Below, one piece after another: positions 22,401-31,805 of a stretch of DNA of 64,000 bases. This stretch comes from Agapetus fuscipes. Lineage: Eukaryota > Arthropoda > Insecta > Trichoptera > Glossosomatidae. The first letter of the stretch is position 1. Every line of letters begins with the position of its first letter. A program made the translations under genes and the position numbers. A model generated the notes under the pieces. That model did not search any database and had not been told where the DNA came from. It worked only from the letters and a program-made list of their open reading frames with translations. The DNA is taken from positions 17,775,479-17,839,478 of the forward strand of contig OX637336.1 of the NCBI GenBank assembly GCA_951799405.1, written 5' to 3'.

Positions 22401-25400
22401 TTTAACGAACGTGGCTTGGGATGCAGCTAAAGAGACATACACATCTCTTTACTTTTGAGAATTGACAAGCTCTTTGACACTTGGCACAGTTTTATTGTCA
22501 CAAGGTGAGAGGTAAGAATGGACAGGGCTAATAATTGGCTACAGGAGTAAGGAATTTAACAGCCTACAACCTTAGACAAAGACTACCTATTCTCTCAAAC
22601 AAGTGTTTTATTACAAACTGTTGAGAGATTTAACACTAATGATGAAGAGTACACACCTGCACGGGTTGTGTGAGCTGCAGGGGAGTGTTCTTGAGAGTGA
22701 CGCAGGTGGCGCTGCCCCCCGTCACCCCGTACTTGTGCAGGATGGGACGCAGCACGTCCCCCAGAGCCTTGTTGGGCTTGGACTTCACAGAGATGACTTT
22801 GCGGTTGGGCAGGTCCAGCTTGAACACCACCCGCTGCTCCACCGTGACCTCCAGCCCCGCCAACACCGAGGAACTCTGCTGGATGTCTATGGGCTGCAAA
22901 TAACACAAACAGTTTTACTTTATATTAATTAAATTAACAAAGTTTTAATTCACTTTTTATAATTTTATTTTATATCTATATTCTGTCTAGTACTTTCGCC
23001 TAAAAGGCATCTTCAGGACAATGTCAATTCAATTTTTTTTTCCTCTTCTTCTCTTCACAATACATAGACAATACAATTCATCAGTTTTAATTTAAACTAA
23101 CACATTAACAAGTACCTATACATAATATTCATGAGAAATAGTGGAGAAGCCAGAGGCTCTAGCCAGCCCTAGTGGAATGGGGACAGCATTACAACCTGTA
23201 CATTTGCTCAATTTCAAAGATTTTTTTAAACGAAATCACTCACTGGACGGGCTGTTGTATCTTCTATAATTTGTTCCGTCAACGATACACCCTCGGTGGG
23301 ATTGGAACCTGAGCTCTCGGCATGGAATGCGTACACACTCTACCAACTGAGCTATTGACCAGATCATCATTAATGGCATGAAAATGTTAACAAAGCATGT
23401 AAACAGCATATTGTTGTATCATACAAAGTTTATCAGCTGTTTACATGCCGCCATGTTTCCTTGTGTTCTAACTTCAAATAGACACAGAAAAATGTTACGA
23501 CATCGATTGAGACTGCAGAGGCTGGACACTTACGCTAAACTACTATGCTTAAATGCTACTAAGCTACACATATAGTGTAACTTCTTGCTGCGTTTTCCCT
23601 GAAGGGGTAACTTACCTTGTTGCTGTTGGGCAGGTAGACCTCGTAGGCCCTGAAGTGCACGGCGTGCTTGAGCAGCAGGCGCTCCAGCAGCTGCTGCACC
23701 GTGTGGCTGCCCACGGCCACCACCGAGGACGTGGCCGCGGCGCCCGGCAGCAGTACGCGGCACAGCGCTGCACGAGACGGACACTTCGCGGCGCCCTCGC
23801 AGCAACTGCACGTGGAGCCACACTGGAATGACAAGTCAGATAGTTAGAGCACTCCTTCCATTTTTTTGTTAACGATTACGGTTAGTATCTGGAGATCCGG
23901 AAGTCAATCAGCCATTTCCTTAGATTGCAAACTTGAATTTATTCAACAAATCATAAAAATATTGGAACTCTGTATTTTATTTTTGGCATCTGAAGGGGTA
24001 TAGTAGGAACTTCTTTAAAAATTTAATTCAAAGAGAATTAGAAAATATTATTTCTTTTCAATTCTGTTTTTACACAATCACAATCCATAGTACCTCATGT
24101 ACCTCATGAAATCTTTTTATTTTTATTTTGGCCCACATAGTCTGCTCTAAATCTTGAAATAGTGAAATAAACAAGTATCAGGCATATAAATATATAAGCG
24201 CCCTTGTGGTGGCCAGTGCCACTGAACGGCCATATATGAAATTGGCCAATTATTATTATAATTTAAAACAGTACATACACTCCCCTCGTTCGCAAAAATA
24301 GAAAATATTGATACCTTAAAGGTAAAACTGAATAAGTGACATATTGAGCCAACAAGGGTTTCTTAGAAAAATGTCCATTTTTCCTATTTTCTACAAAACA
24401 CTACAAAAGCATGAAAATCCTGGAGTTTAGAAGTTTGTGATGTCTAATAGTTCATAATGAGTTCACTTTTAATGATAAGTTAAGCCCAATTAATTATTTA
24501 ATCCACGATTTCTCAGATCAGTGAATCATCACTTATTCAGTTTTACCTTTAAGGTTGCGATATGAAAACTAAATCACTCACTGAGGGTGCCGTTGTATCT
24601 TTCACACATTTTTCTAAATAGAAAGGAAGTCTTTGTAATTTTATATTCTGGCTAAAGGATACCAAGGCTTGGGTGTTTCTAACTTGGTTTAGAGGAGTTG
24701 GAGGTGCAGCATTTGGGAGGTCAACGCTGGATTTGGGCTGCAGTGACATCATGTCTTCCATAGTCTCACCTTGTGTCCTATCCCCTTGGCCAGGTCCCAC
24801 GTGCTGAGCAGCGAGGAGTTGGATCCCCCGTGCGTGCTGTGCGTCTCCCCCCTGCCTTCCTCTTCCTCCTCCTCCTCCTGCGCGCCCTCGCACCTGTCCC
24901 GGGACTTGCTCCTCTGCTTGCGGTGCCAGGGTATGAGAGACTTGCGGCGACGGTCCTCCGCATTGCTCACTGACTTTTTCAACTGAAATGATGAAGAGAG
25001 CATTATGGCATATGCAATAAAATATAAATTAATAAACTTTGCACATTTATTATGCTTTTTTACGACTCTTGAACATCCCTTAGGAGTTTTCTTTTATTAG
25101 CAGGTATGTATATTCACTCACTCTTCTACTTTCTGTTTCTCTGACCGCCAGCAAGGCAAGTTCTCACTCTGTTTTACTTACAAAAAATCAGTTTTTTATT
25201 TTATTTTGTGCACAACAGGTTTCCCTTATTACAGTGCACCCTCACACAGTCATTAACAAGCTGGGAGGAACTCTTTAACTAGATCTTTGAAAGATTCTAA
25301 ATTAATGTAAAATATGTCTATGTCAGCGGAGTTAATCAGAGTAACACTCTGAGTTAAGGCATGTTGTGCCATGACGTCGGTACGGGACAGCGGTACATGA

Positions 25401-28400
25401 AAAAGTTTATGCCGTCTTCCCCGGCCGTAGTCATCTGGCACATAAAGCTTAAAACTCTCTAATAGTGTGGGGCTGTCAATTAAAACTTGACCCTCATATG
25501 AAGATAGGACCCTTAAGCACCAGCACCTTGTTGCCAATGGTTTTCCCATGATTTACAGGCTCTAAGTGTAAATGAACTTAGTCAAAGCTGCCCGGAACAC
25601 TGGAATTGTGTTCCTTCACATTCCACTTCCTTTTCAAGCTTGTTTTGACCTGGCGAAGAGGAAAAAATCACTGGGAGTTAAGTTGAAGCTGTATGAAGGA
25701 TGAAATAGTGTTGCTGCATTAAACATAGCCTAGTTGGTTTGATCATTATGCCATATAAGCAAGATGAGGCATGTGGTGTACCTTGGTAGGGCTGGGCTGG
25801 CAGGCTAGCGCGGGGTCCCCAGGGTACGGAGGCGCGCCCCCTCTCCTCTCCGCCAGCAGGCACTCCCGGTGCACCTCTGACTTGATGAAGCGCGGGTAGC
25901 TGTCAAACTTCATCAGGTTGAAGATCTGCTTTTGTGCCTGCAAATATTAACAAAACAAATTTTTAATATTTTCATCTTGGTGATATTTTTGCACGACTCA
26001 CAGTTGTGAGTCTTTTGCTAGTTTGCTCATTGAAGAAGTGTCAAGTAAGATTAAGTTTTTCATAAATGGTAAAAAGAAAACTGATTTCACAACAGGTCTT
26101 TTTTTTACCAAAGGTCCATCCAGCCTGACAGCAACTGGGTCTTGCTTGAGTATTGGCGCTTTGTAGCGACGACCAAGCTCGTACACCTCTGCGGCACTAC
26201 AACAAGTGTCATAGACCCCTAGAGTCTCTAGAATCTAGGGAGTCTCCCGCACACGATTTCTTAAAAAAAAAAGTCATTGGATATATTGCCAATGTTGCAA
26301 ATCACGCCACTTCATTCACAAGTATGAAACTGATCACATGTGCTGTAAAAAAGCTGTCTGCATGCTTTCCCGAGCGTCCTGAAAAGCATATTGAAAATGC
26401 CTAGAGGTTGTGCTTTCAGATAATATAAAAACTTTGCAACAACCATCTTGCTCTGACCTAAAATGTAAATTGTCACGTCAGCCATGACATTAATTAAGCA
26501 ATAAATTAAAAGATCATGATGTTTTCTTTCAATGTTTTCATCTATTTGCAATTTTAGGCACATACTCTCTCTCTCCTCTTTCCTATGAGGCTGGATTAAC
26601 CTTAATGGACCTTCAGATAGACTAACAGTATTTATCTGAAAGCTTTTTGACAATTGTGATCTTTTCACTAAAAAAATATGAAAGCTGACCAACTATGGTA
26701 TTGCATATGCTTCTCTAGGATATAATATTCTGTCTCTCGCACTTTCCACAAACATTAAAAATGGATAAAATTGCGTAGTAAGCGCCAATTCTCAAGCAAG
26801 ACTCAGTAGCTGTAAGGCTGGATGGACCTTTAGTGACCGGTCATTGGTAAAGGTTTATGAATTTTTCAACCCAGCGAAGAGCATATTTGAAAATATAAAT
26901 GACATATTTTGTGTGCTCCGCTGGGTTTCTAACCTATAACCTACCATTAACGAGTCCGAAGTGTTAGTTAGCACTGGACTACGGACCGGTCAATGTATGT
27001 ATTAGCAAATCAATGTTATAAAGTATATTTGTGGATGATGGATGGCAGGGACATGTTTACCTGTAAGAACAGGTCATGTGGAGCTTCGTGCAGATGGTCC
27101 CTGGCATGTTGCCTTGCATGTGCGTCCACATTAACAGGCTCCGGGGCTCCCTCCGCCAGGTGAGTGTTGTGTACAGTGAAGGCAAGGGCCGGGCGCTCTG
27201 AGGCAGGGGCGTACGCATACCTGGAACAACAAATTCATTTCAACTTTGTACGGCGGAAATGAAACACATGAGGAGTATGATATAGAGTTAAGAATGAATG
27301 GGTGAAAGGCGAATGCAAGTTGAAAGAGGATGTAAAGAGGTACGGGACGACCAAGTATGGAGTGATCAGATTGAGGAGATTGTGAAATAATGGGATATAC
27401 AAAGTGAGTGTAAGAGAAGAAAATGTATGAAAAAGGTGATGGATATGAATGAATTGAAGAGGAAAAAATGGAGGCAAATCATGAGAAAGGTATACAAATA
27501 TTCAAAAGGTATATGACAATAGGGTAATTGCAGTGGTGGGGAATATGGTTGAAAATGCTATGGTTGTGCAGGGTACATTTCAAGGATCACAACCATATAT
27601 ATTTTTTCCGAAGTCAAAATAAAGATTTTATTGATAACTTTCTAAAATAAAATGCTAAGAATTTGAGTCCCGCTGAAACACAGCATGGTCGGATAGCCAA
27701 GTCATGACAAACTTGAATCCGCCAAGCTACCTGAGGGCCTCGGTGCAGTTCATCATACGTCACATCCGCCGAAATAAAAAATCCTGTTTTACCGGAAATC
27801 AAAAATGCTAAAATTTGAAAGAGCTATAATTTAAAAACTATGCCAGATAATATTTTTTTGAAAACGCAGATGCATTTAAAAAATATGAAATACAAAAAAA
27901 TATGTGAATGTACCTTCAGATGAACAAACAATATTCACTGAAAGCTTTTTGATACTTGTGACTAAAAATTCAAGGTGATACCACTGGACCAACTATGGTA
28001 TGTAACAAATATGATTTTCTAGGATATAATATTCCATTCTGCGTAAAACTGACTTTCAACAAATATTAAAAACGGAGAAAGTTGCTTTTGCTCACCGTTC
28101 ACAGGCCGTCCAGAATCTTATATTCTCAGCAGAGAACTCTCTCTCCAGGAAAGCGGAGAGCGCGTGCACTCCCGCAGGGTCAGCCAGCAGCAGCTCTAGG
28201 GAGGCGGCCCACGAGGAGGGGCCTCCTGAGGGGGCGGGGGACGGGGGCGCAGGACACACCAGACTCTGGAACACAAAACATTCGTACATTATTGTACCTT
28301 TAGATGGCTTATCTGTAACAATAAAAAGGTTCCACACGCCACATGCGTCTCCTTCGAGGACAAAATGGTGAGAAGTTGCATTATATGTGCAGCTATGCTA

Positions 28401-29379
28401 TATTTGCGGTTACTAGAGATCTTTGACACATAGGGTGTTATTCTAAAACAGCAAGGCCATGGTTCATCTGCAGCCTACAGTTAATTTTCCATTAAAAATC
28501 AATAATCAAATGTGTTGAGAAAAGCACCGATAGAGTGTGACGTTTGCCCGCCAAGAATATCATTTTATTTTCAAATCTGTGCTGGGTGCATCACTGTGAA
28601 GAGGAATGCAATTCACCAACCTATTTTGCCTGCCCAGAAACAGGTGTTAACGTTATCAATTAATAATTCATTACTTTTTATTTCAAAGAAATATTAATTA
28701 ATTTTATTTTTATATAAAAAAAAATAGATTTGTGAAGAGGAATGCAATTCACCAACCTATTTTGCCTGGCCAGAAACAGGTATTAATATCATCATTTAAT
28801 AATTCATTATTGTTTATTATTAATGAATCATTAAATAATAATTACCCAATAACATCTGTTGAACCAGGGTCAAAGTTAAAGTCATGTGACCCAAGCGGGG
28901 ATCGAACCAGCGTTGTTCCATTCGAAACACGCTAGAAAGATCAGCCCTCTTAGCTCCCGCGGCTATAACCCCGACAATAATAATTACCCAAAGACATTTG
29001 TTGACCCAGGGTCGAAGTTACTGTCGATAGGACACAACGCAGCAGGGTTCGAACCAGCTTTAGTGTGAATAATGCAAATTCGTGCGCCGAAGCCCTATCC
29101 CCTCGAACATCCCAGCGACAATAAATTGAAAATATTATTGCGATCAATGGCAACATTTTATTAATCCATCCACCGAATAGAAACTTTCTTCCAAACAGAG
29201 ACTCCTTGTATATTTTGACATAACAGCACTAGAGAAAGGATAATCATATGTGTGAGTAGGTTTACCTCTGTGTACATGTGTGTGTCGGTGTTGTGGTGCT
29301 GCAGGGGAGGTCTCCGCAGCGGCCGCTGTCTCCCCGAGCCCCCGCTGGACCAGCGACCCCAACCGCCTCCGCCAGAACC
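18714..29379 (-). CDS. loco: Loco-type regulator of G-protein signalling (RGS12/14 family), 5' end not found
   Basis: Ten minus-strand exons (29266-29379, 28096-28265, 27061-27220, 25782-25937, 24770-24982, 23616-23822, 22657-22893, 21021-21239, 20090-20357, 18714-19402) splice in frame to 810 aa. Order: Gly/Arg-rich leader; RGS domain (about residues 57-176: FLEREFSAENIRFWTACERY, EPVNVDAHARQHARDHL, AQKQIFNLMKFDSYPRF); linker with a seven-glutamate run; two Ras-binding-like domains (about 285-340 and 350-410); a conserved NRVFEELLQGK block; SGIFGRFLRR; a weak GoLoco-like motif near 582; and a proline-rich PPPLPPKPK near the C-terminus. Family knowledge: RGS domains speed GTP hydrolysis on G-alpha-i/o at the membrane; in flies Loco acts in glia, asymmetric division and stress resistance. 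The first listed exon has no start ATG after its acceptor, so at least one upstream exon is missing. Domain order and protein identity are secure; the N-terminal isoform is unknown. Confidence 0.93.
19749..20045 (-). mobile_element. tRNA-derived SINE family E, copy 1
   Basis: The minus strand has box B GGTTCGATCCCCGC and a tRNA-like head starting GTTATGGCCGAGGGGG. The conserved companion block GAGGAATGCAATTCACCAAG lies at 19760. Related copies are at 28.6-29.1 kb. It ends 45 bases from a loco exon. Confidence 0.6.
20090..20357 (-). CDS. loco: loco exon with the SGIFGRFLRR block
   Basis: 268 nt, phase 0 in and phase 1 out. Encodes SDNCSSEHSSGIFGRFLRRD, a basic KGLKIKRV stretch, an Ala/Ser-rich segment and GPLIAKLRAGVRVQNAVG. 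The basic segments could contact membrane or nuclear import factors; that is inference. Confidence 0.9.
20583..20895 (+). mobile_element. tRNA-derived SINE family C, copy 2
   Basis: Full-length: head CTCAGTTGGTAGGGTGCTTG, body TTTCAAACC, CCTTCACAAGAAATGAG, ACTTCAGTTGAAGTGGTTGG, CACATGACCCCTTCGGGGAC, tail GTTACACTATATGTGCAG. In a loco intron, antisense to the gene. Confidence 0.8.
21021..21239 (-). CDS. loco: loco exon with NRVFEELLQGK block
   Basis: 219 nt, phase 0 both sides. After a Ser/Ala-rich lead the exon encodes PSLDEITNRVFEELLQGKAD. F-x-x-LL resembles the first half of a GoLoco motif, but the Gln and DQR parts are absent, so I do not assign it. Confidence 0.9.
21405..21855 (-). mobile_element. 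Repeat A copy split by MITE H
   Basis: The A tail (CTAAATCTAAATCTAAGC, then GCAAAGATAT) stops at 21440 and the element resumes at 21688 with TATATCATTTAAGATTC and CACAAGCAGACATGTACAAG. The missing middle is exactly MITE H (21440-21688). Confidence 0.75.
21440..21688. mobile_element. MITE family H, copy 2, nested in repeat A
   Basis: About 249 bp, inverted ends TGCACGTTTAATAATGAAGAG and CTTTATGATTAAGCATGCGA. The same family as 1532-1779 in the opposite orientation. AT-rich target around both ends. Confidence 0.75.
22140..22640. other. Loco intron segment with an unidentified open frame
   Basis: A minus-strand frame at 22087-22329 contains ADLAPPVLNLLRGF and CGFGRFAWDHFVQTLIK, possibly a decayed transposon ORF, but I cannot place it. 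A block ending CAAGAGATTTAACACT at 22190-22205 recurs loosely at 22620-22637. Confidence 0.25.
22657..22893 (-). CDS. loco: loco exon encoding the second Ras-binding-like domain
   Basis: 237 nt, phase 0 both sides. Encodes RVVFKLDLPNRKVISVKSKP and KALGDVLRPILHKYG, the beta-strand then helix pattern of a ubiquitin-like Raf/RGS12 Ras-binding domain. GC-rich relative to the surrounding intron. Confidence 0.92.
23131..23190 (+). repeat. LINE 3' stub in loco intron
   Basis: Ends with the family signature GCCCTAGTGGAATGGGGACA, corresponding to the stop and short tail of the LINE at 51390-51415. Confidence 0.5.
23287..23365 (-). mobile_element. SINE C head fragment
   Basis: The minus strand shows ATAGCTCAGTTGGTAGAGTG, CCATGCCGAGAGCTC and a mutated box B GGTTCCAATCCCACCGAGG. 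The body is missing. Confidence 0.65.
23550..23613 (-). mobile_element. SINE C tail abutting a loco splice donor
   Basis: Gene-sense strand reads CCCCTTCAGGGAAAACGCAG, CAAGAAGTTACACTATATG, TGTAGCTTAG, the family tail. It starts 3 bases beyond the GTAAGT donor of the first RBD exon (23615-23610). Confidence 0.65.
23616..23822 (-). CDS. loco: loco exon encoding the first Ras-binding-like domain
   Basis: 207 nt, phase 0 both sides. A cysteine-rich start (CGSTCSCCEGAAKC) leads to LCRVLLPGAAATSSVVAVG, HTVQQLLERLLLKHAVHF and RAYEVYLPNSNK, an RBD fold. The donor is GTAAGT; a SINE C tail starts about 8 bases into the following intron. Confidence 0.92.
24311..24555. mobile_element. MITE family F, copy 1
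   Basis: Inverted ends ACCTTAAAGGTAAAACTGAA and CAGTTTTACCTTTAAGGT (the inverted match runs on through CACTTATT). Non-coding interior with TGAAAATCCTGGAGTTTAGA. Lies in a loco intron. Confidence 0.75.
24770..24982 (-). CDS. loco: loco linker exon with poly-glutamate run
   Basis: 213 nt, phase 0 both sides. Encodes LKKSVSNAEDRRRKSLIPWH, a basic KQRSKSRDR stretch, seven consecutive Glu, then HSTHGGSNSSLLSTWDLAKG. The RRKSLIPWH-type segment with flanking basics follows the RGS domain in other loco/RGS12 proteins. Confidence 0.92.
25253..25549 (-). pseudogene. Probable LINE ORF C-terminal fragment in loco intron
   Basis: A 98-codon minus frame ends with RRHKLFHVPLSRTDVMAQHA, INSADIDIFYIN and LESFKDLVKEFL. 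This resembles the tail of Jockey/CR1-type reverse-transcriptase proteins (R..LF..P..RT......A......N........L..FK). No reverse-transcriptase core is left next to it. Confidence 0.45.
25782..25937 (-). CDS. loco: loco exon with the C-terminal end of the RGS domain
   Basis: 156 nt, phase 0 both sides. Encodes AQKQIFNLMKFDSYPRFIKS and EVHRECLLAE, the last two helices of an RGS domain, then a proline-rich linker. Confidence 0.95.
26107..26270 (+). mobile_element. SINE B, 5'-truncated copy
   Basis: Keeps ACAGCAACTGGGTCTTGC, GCGCTTTGTAGCGACGACC, CTCTGCGGCACTACAACAAG and the end AGGGAGTCTCCCGCACA with a poly(A)-like run. The tRNA-like head is absent. Confidence 0.7.
26608..26778. repeat. Repeat O, copy 1 (intron of loco)
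   Basis: Aligns with 27911-28087 through ACCTTCAGAT, GAAAGCTTTTTGA, ACCAACTATGGTAT and CTAGGATATAATATTC, then ACAAACATTAAAAATGGA. Diverged, same orientation. Confidence 0.6.
26780..26990 (-). mobile_element. SINE B copy
   Basis: Reverse complement of the family: GCGCCAATTCTCAAGCAAG, GTAAGGCTGGATGGACC, CAACCCAGCGAAGAGCATAT and a tRNA-like head ending ACTACGGACCGGTC. Confidence 0.7.
27061..27220 (-). CDS. loco: loco exon with the middle of the RGS domain
   Basis: 160 nt, phase 2 in and 0 out. Encodes RYAYAPASERPALAF, EPVNVDAHARQHARDHL and HDLFLQ. The VN and ARQ residues correspond to the conserved G-alpha-contact region of R12-type RGS domains. Confidence 0.93.
27236..27475 (+). repeat. LINE 3' stub with internal deletion, loco intron
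   Basis: Similar to 51030-51345: AATGAATGGGTGAAAGGCGA, TTGAAAGAGGATG, GGGACGACCAAGTATGGAG, TGATCAGATTGAGGAGATTG. A stretch corresponding to the WFGHVERM region has been deleted. Confidence 0.7.
27911..28087. repeat. Repeat O, copy 2, ending beside the RGS exon
   Basis: Second copy of 26608-26778; its right end stops 8 bases before exon 28096-28265, so it reaches the donor side of the intron. Confidence 0.6.
28096..28265 (-). CDS. loco: loco exon with the start of the RGS domain
   Basis: 170 nt, phase 0 in and 2 out. Encodes a proline-rich lead (CPAPPSPAPSGGP), then SSWAASLELLLADPAGVHAL and FLEREFSAENIRFWTACE, the canonical first RGS helices including the SAEN and FW residues. Confidence 0.96.
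28320..28400 (+). repeat. SINE C tail fragment
   Basis: Fragment around GCCACATGCG, GAGAAGTTGCATTATATG, TGCAGCTATG; head and body missing. Confidence 0.5.
28598..29130 (-). mobile_element. Cluster of three SINE E pieces
   Basis: The block GAGGAATGCAATTCACCAAC occurs at 28600 and 28737, and two tRNA-like heads follow at about 28850-28980 (box B GGTTCGATCCCCGCTTGGG on minus) and 28980-29125. The cluster lies in the intron directly left of the loco exon 29266-29379. Confidence 0.6.
29266..29379 (-). CDS. loco: loco Gly/Arg-rich exon, leftmost N-terminal exon found
   Basis: 114 nt, phase 0 both sides between TTCCAG and GTAAAC. The frame that joins to the RGS exon reads GSGGGGWGRWSSGGSGRQR and HHNTDTHMYTE. 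No in-frame ATG precedes usefully, so translation must begin further upstream. An alternative frame across the same bases is open but does not fit the next exon's phase. Confidence 0.8.
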
Positions 29380-29533
29380 CTGGAACACAAAAACATGCCA
29401 ACATTAATATTTGTTTACTCATTAATAGTAATTAAACAAGTCCAGTTCTTTGGATCTCAAATTAGCAATGAAGGAACTTGCGAAGGAGAGATCAGACGTT
29501 GTATCGCCATTGCCAAAAATGCCATGTCTAATC

Positions 29534-29725
29534 CATAATCTAAGTTGCAAACTTCGCGCTCAGACATGCCGCATGTGGACTTACAATATAAAAACCCAAT
29601 CTCAAATGAACATAAGCCCCGCAATTCTTGCCGACCTTCCCTCAAACAGGGGTGACATTGGCAAAGTAAACAATTTTTTACAGCATGGGTGGTCAGCCTC
29701 ATACCAATCTATAAGTCAAGGAACA
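29534..29725 (-). mobile_element. Repeat A copy
   Basis: Minus orientation, AATCTAAGTTGCAAAC at the left through CCTGTTTGAGGGAAGGTCGG to the 5' end TTCCTTGACTTATAG. About 40 bases after the tail are deleted. Confidence 0.75.
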
Positions 29726-29832
29726 TACAAAACTAATTAAATTTTTGAAATAAACAAATAATACCATGCATAAACATTAAAAACAAATATAAAATTATAA
29801 TTACATATTAACTGAATTAGAAAAGTCCTAGC

Positions 29833-29965
29833 CCTAGCCGTCAACATTACAGATCAACCACCATTTCTTTCTGTCCTTACATACTTCTTTCATTTCATCC
29901 AGAGTCATAACCTTCTTCATATAAGCTCTCCTTTTATTATGACTCTGGATATTCCATTCATTGGC
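29833..29965 (-). repeat. LINE 3' stub
   Basis: Reverse complement matches the lysine-rich end of the LINE frame: TCTGTCCTTACATACTTC, TTTCATCCAGAGTCATAAC, TTCATATAAGC, and GACTCTGGATATTCCATTC. Confidence 0.6.
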
Positions 29966-29984
29966 TATTTCAAATGATCTAATC

Positions 29985-30218
29985 TAATCTAAGCTGCAAA
30001 GACATGCTACATTAGAGATTCCCATCATATGCATTCTCACAAGCAGACACGTACAAGTTCGCGCTTGCACATGCTGCATGTGAACCTACCAAATCTCAAA
30101 TGGACATACACCCTGCAACTCTTGCCGTCCTACCCTGGAACAGGGGTGACATTGGCAAAGTGAACCATTTTTACATTATGGGTGATCAGCCGCATATCAA
30201 CCTATAAGTCAAGAAATA
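29985..30218 (-). mobile_element. Repeat A copy
   Basis: Near full length: tail GATCTAATCTAATCTAAGC, CACAAGCAGACACGTACAAG, GGAACAGGGGTGACATTGGC, 5' end CTTGACTTATAGG (minus). Confidence 0.75.
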
Positions 30219-30239
30219 TACAGGACAAATTACATTTTT

Positions 30240-30360
30240 TTAAATGATAATTTAAAAAAAAGTTTAAGAATCGAACCAACGACCTTACAATTATGAGTCC
30301 ACCACTAGACTAATAGGACAGGTCGGTCCCCAATATTTAACTTTTATTTTATTGTTAATT
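30240..30360 (-). mobile_element. tRNA-derived SINE family D, copy 1
   Basis: The minus strand has a tRNA-like head TAGTCTAGTGGTGGACTC and box B GGTTCGATTC; the matching copy is at 53262-53385. A functional tRNA is unlikely because the acceptor stem does not pair. Confidence 0.5.
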
Positions 30361-30937
30361 TGTGTGACAGTAATGTATGTGACAGTACTAATGTAGATAC
30401 TGTATTGAAGAAAATAAAATGTGCTCTAATATTATATTTCGTGATCGGATAAAATTAAAAATGCCATTAGGAAAGGTATGCCATTTTCATTGCATTCATA
30501 AAGCAGGGAAATGAAGTACTAAAAATTCCATTAATTTTTACTTCTCGATTGAATTTGTGGCAGCTGTCAAAAAAACGCGGGAAAAATGTTGCCACAATGG
30601 AAAATAATCGGAAATAAAAATATTGTCACACCATAATATACCTCCTACCTATTTATATAGAAATGGCAGTTTATAATTAAACATATTTATATTTCGTATT
30701 GTGTTGTGAGAAACTTCGAACGATTCAGAAATTGAAATGAAATTGAACGGAGAAAGTTGGAGGTATGGGAATTTTATAGAATAATAAAGAACAAGATGGC
30801 GACGCCGCATTTTATAATCAGTTTCTACGTAATAAATTTATTCAGCGTATAATTAATTGGCTTGGAGTTATTCATTTTGAGATATAATCTTGTACAATTT
30901 GTTGATTGATTTAAAAAATGTAATTTGTTGTGTATGC

Positions 30938-31187
30938 TCCTTGAATTATAGGTTGGTATGCGGCTGACTACCCATGCTGTAGAAAATGGTTCACTTTGCC
31001 AATGTCACCCCTGTTTCAGGGAAGGTCGGCAAGAGTTGCAGGGTGTATGCTCATTTGAGATTTGTTTTTTTTTATGTTGTAGGTTCACATGTGGCATGTG
31101 CAAGCGTGAACTTATACGTGTCTGCTTGTGGGAACGCATTTAATATGAATCTAAAATGATGTATATCTTTGCAACTTAGATTTAGAT
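30938..31187 (+). mobile_element. Repeat A copy
   Basis: Starts TCCTTGAATTATAGGTTGG, TGTTTCAGGGAAGGTCGGC, CATGTGGCATGTGCAAGCG, ends TTTGCAACTTAGATTTAG. Confidence 0.8.
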
Positions 31188-31390
31188 TTAGGTACAAGGA
31201 AATATGAAAAAAAAATTCAGTATAACAATTAACAACAGTTACTTATTAGTTTTTGTATTGAAAAAAGAAATACTTCTTGGAATTTCTATAAATGTGGTTT
31301 GAAATAAATAAAAATGTACGACATAAGTGGGGAGAAAATTTAAAGAGGTTCTTGACATCCCTTTAAGAATGGATGACGAAGTTTCCTTGA

Positions 31391-31598
31391 CCTTGACTAG
31401 GTTGGTACGAGGCTGACAACTCATACTGTAAAAATGGTACACTTTGTCAATGTCACCCCTGTTTCAGGGAAGAGCTGCAGGAGACGCAGGGTTTACACAT
31501 TGCAGGATGAGTAAGTGTGAACTTACAAGTGTCTGTTTGTCGGCATGCGTTAAATACGAATCTTAAACGTTAATTTATCTTCGCTACTTAGATTTTAT
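31391..31598 (+). mobile_element. Repeat A copy with internal deletion
   Basis: CCTTGACTAGGTTGGTACG through TTTCAGGGAAGAGCTGCAGG. The stretch around the family's TTGTAGGTCCACAT segment is shortened. Ends CTTCGCTACTTAGATT. Confidence 0.7.
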
Positions 31599-31654
31599 GA
31601 AGATAGTCATGATATATTGTTTCCTTTAGTACCTAGGTGCCTTTTAAAGAAATA

Positions 31655-31805
31655 TTTCCCTAGCACCGGCCGGGTTTCTAGGGAAAATACATACAATTAT
31701 TTTGTAATTGGTTTCTAAGTATGGCAGTCCCACACAATACTGACGTTTGTTCGCCGAGAAAAAAGTTCCAATTTGAAAAATGTTCCAACCAACCTCATTA
31801 CGAAA
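31655..31805. repeat. Repeat N, copy 1
   Basis: GGGTTTCTAGGGAAAATACA, GGTTTCTAAGTATGGCAGTC, CTGACGTTTGTTCGCCGAG and AGTTCCAATTTGAAAAATGT match 37145-37325, and in reverse 59815-59945. Confidence 0.6.

Noticed and set aside
24840..24870. CTC/TCC run as a microsatellite
   Set aside because: It encodes the seven-glutamate stretch in a loco exon and is kept in frame, so it is counted as coding sequence.
22595..24973. Plus-strand frames of 66-109 codons across the loco exons
   Set aside because: They overlap GC-rich loco exons in antisense and cross the splice sites; the minus-strand frames carry the recognised domains.
29144..29422. Alternative 92-codon frame (RRRLGSLVQRGLGETAAAAE) over the loco Gly/Arg-rich exon
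   Set aside because: It does not fit the phase of the next exon at the GTAAAC donor, whereas the GSGGGGWGRWSS frame does.
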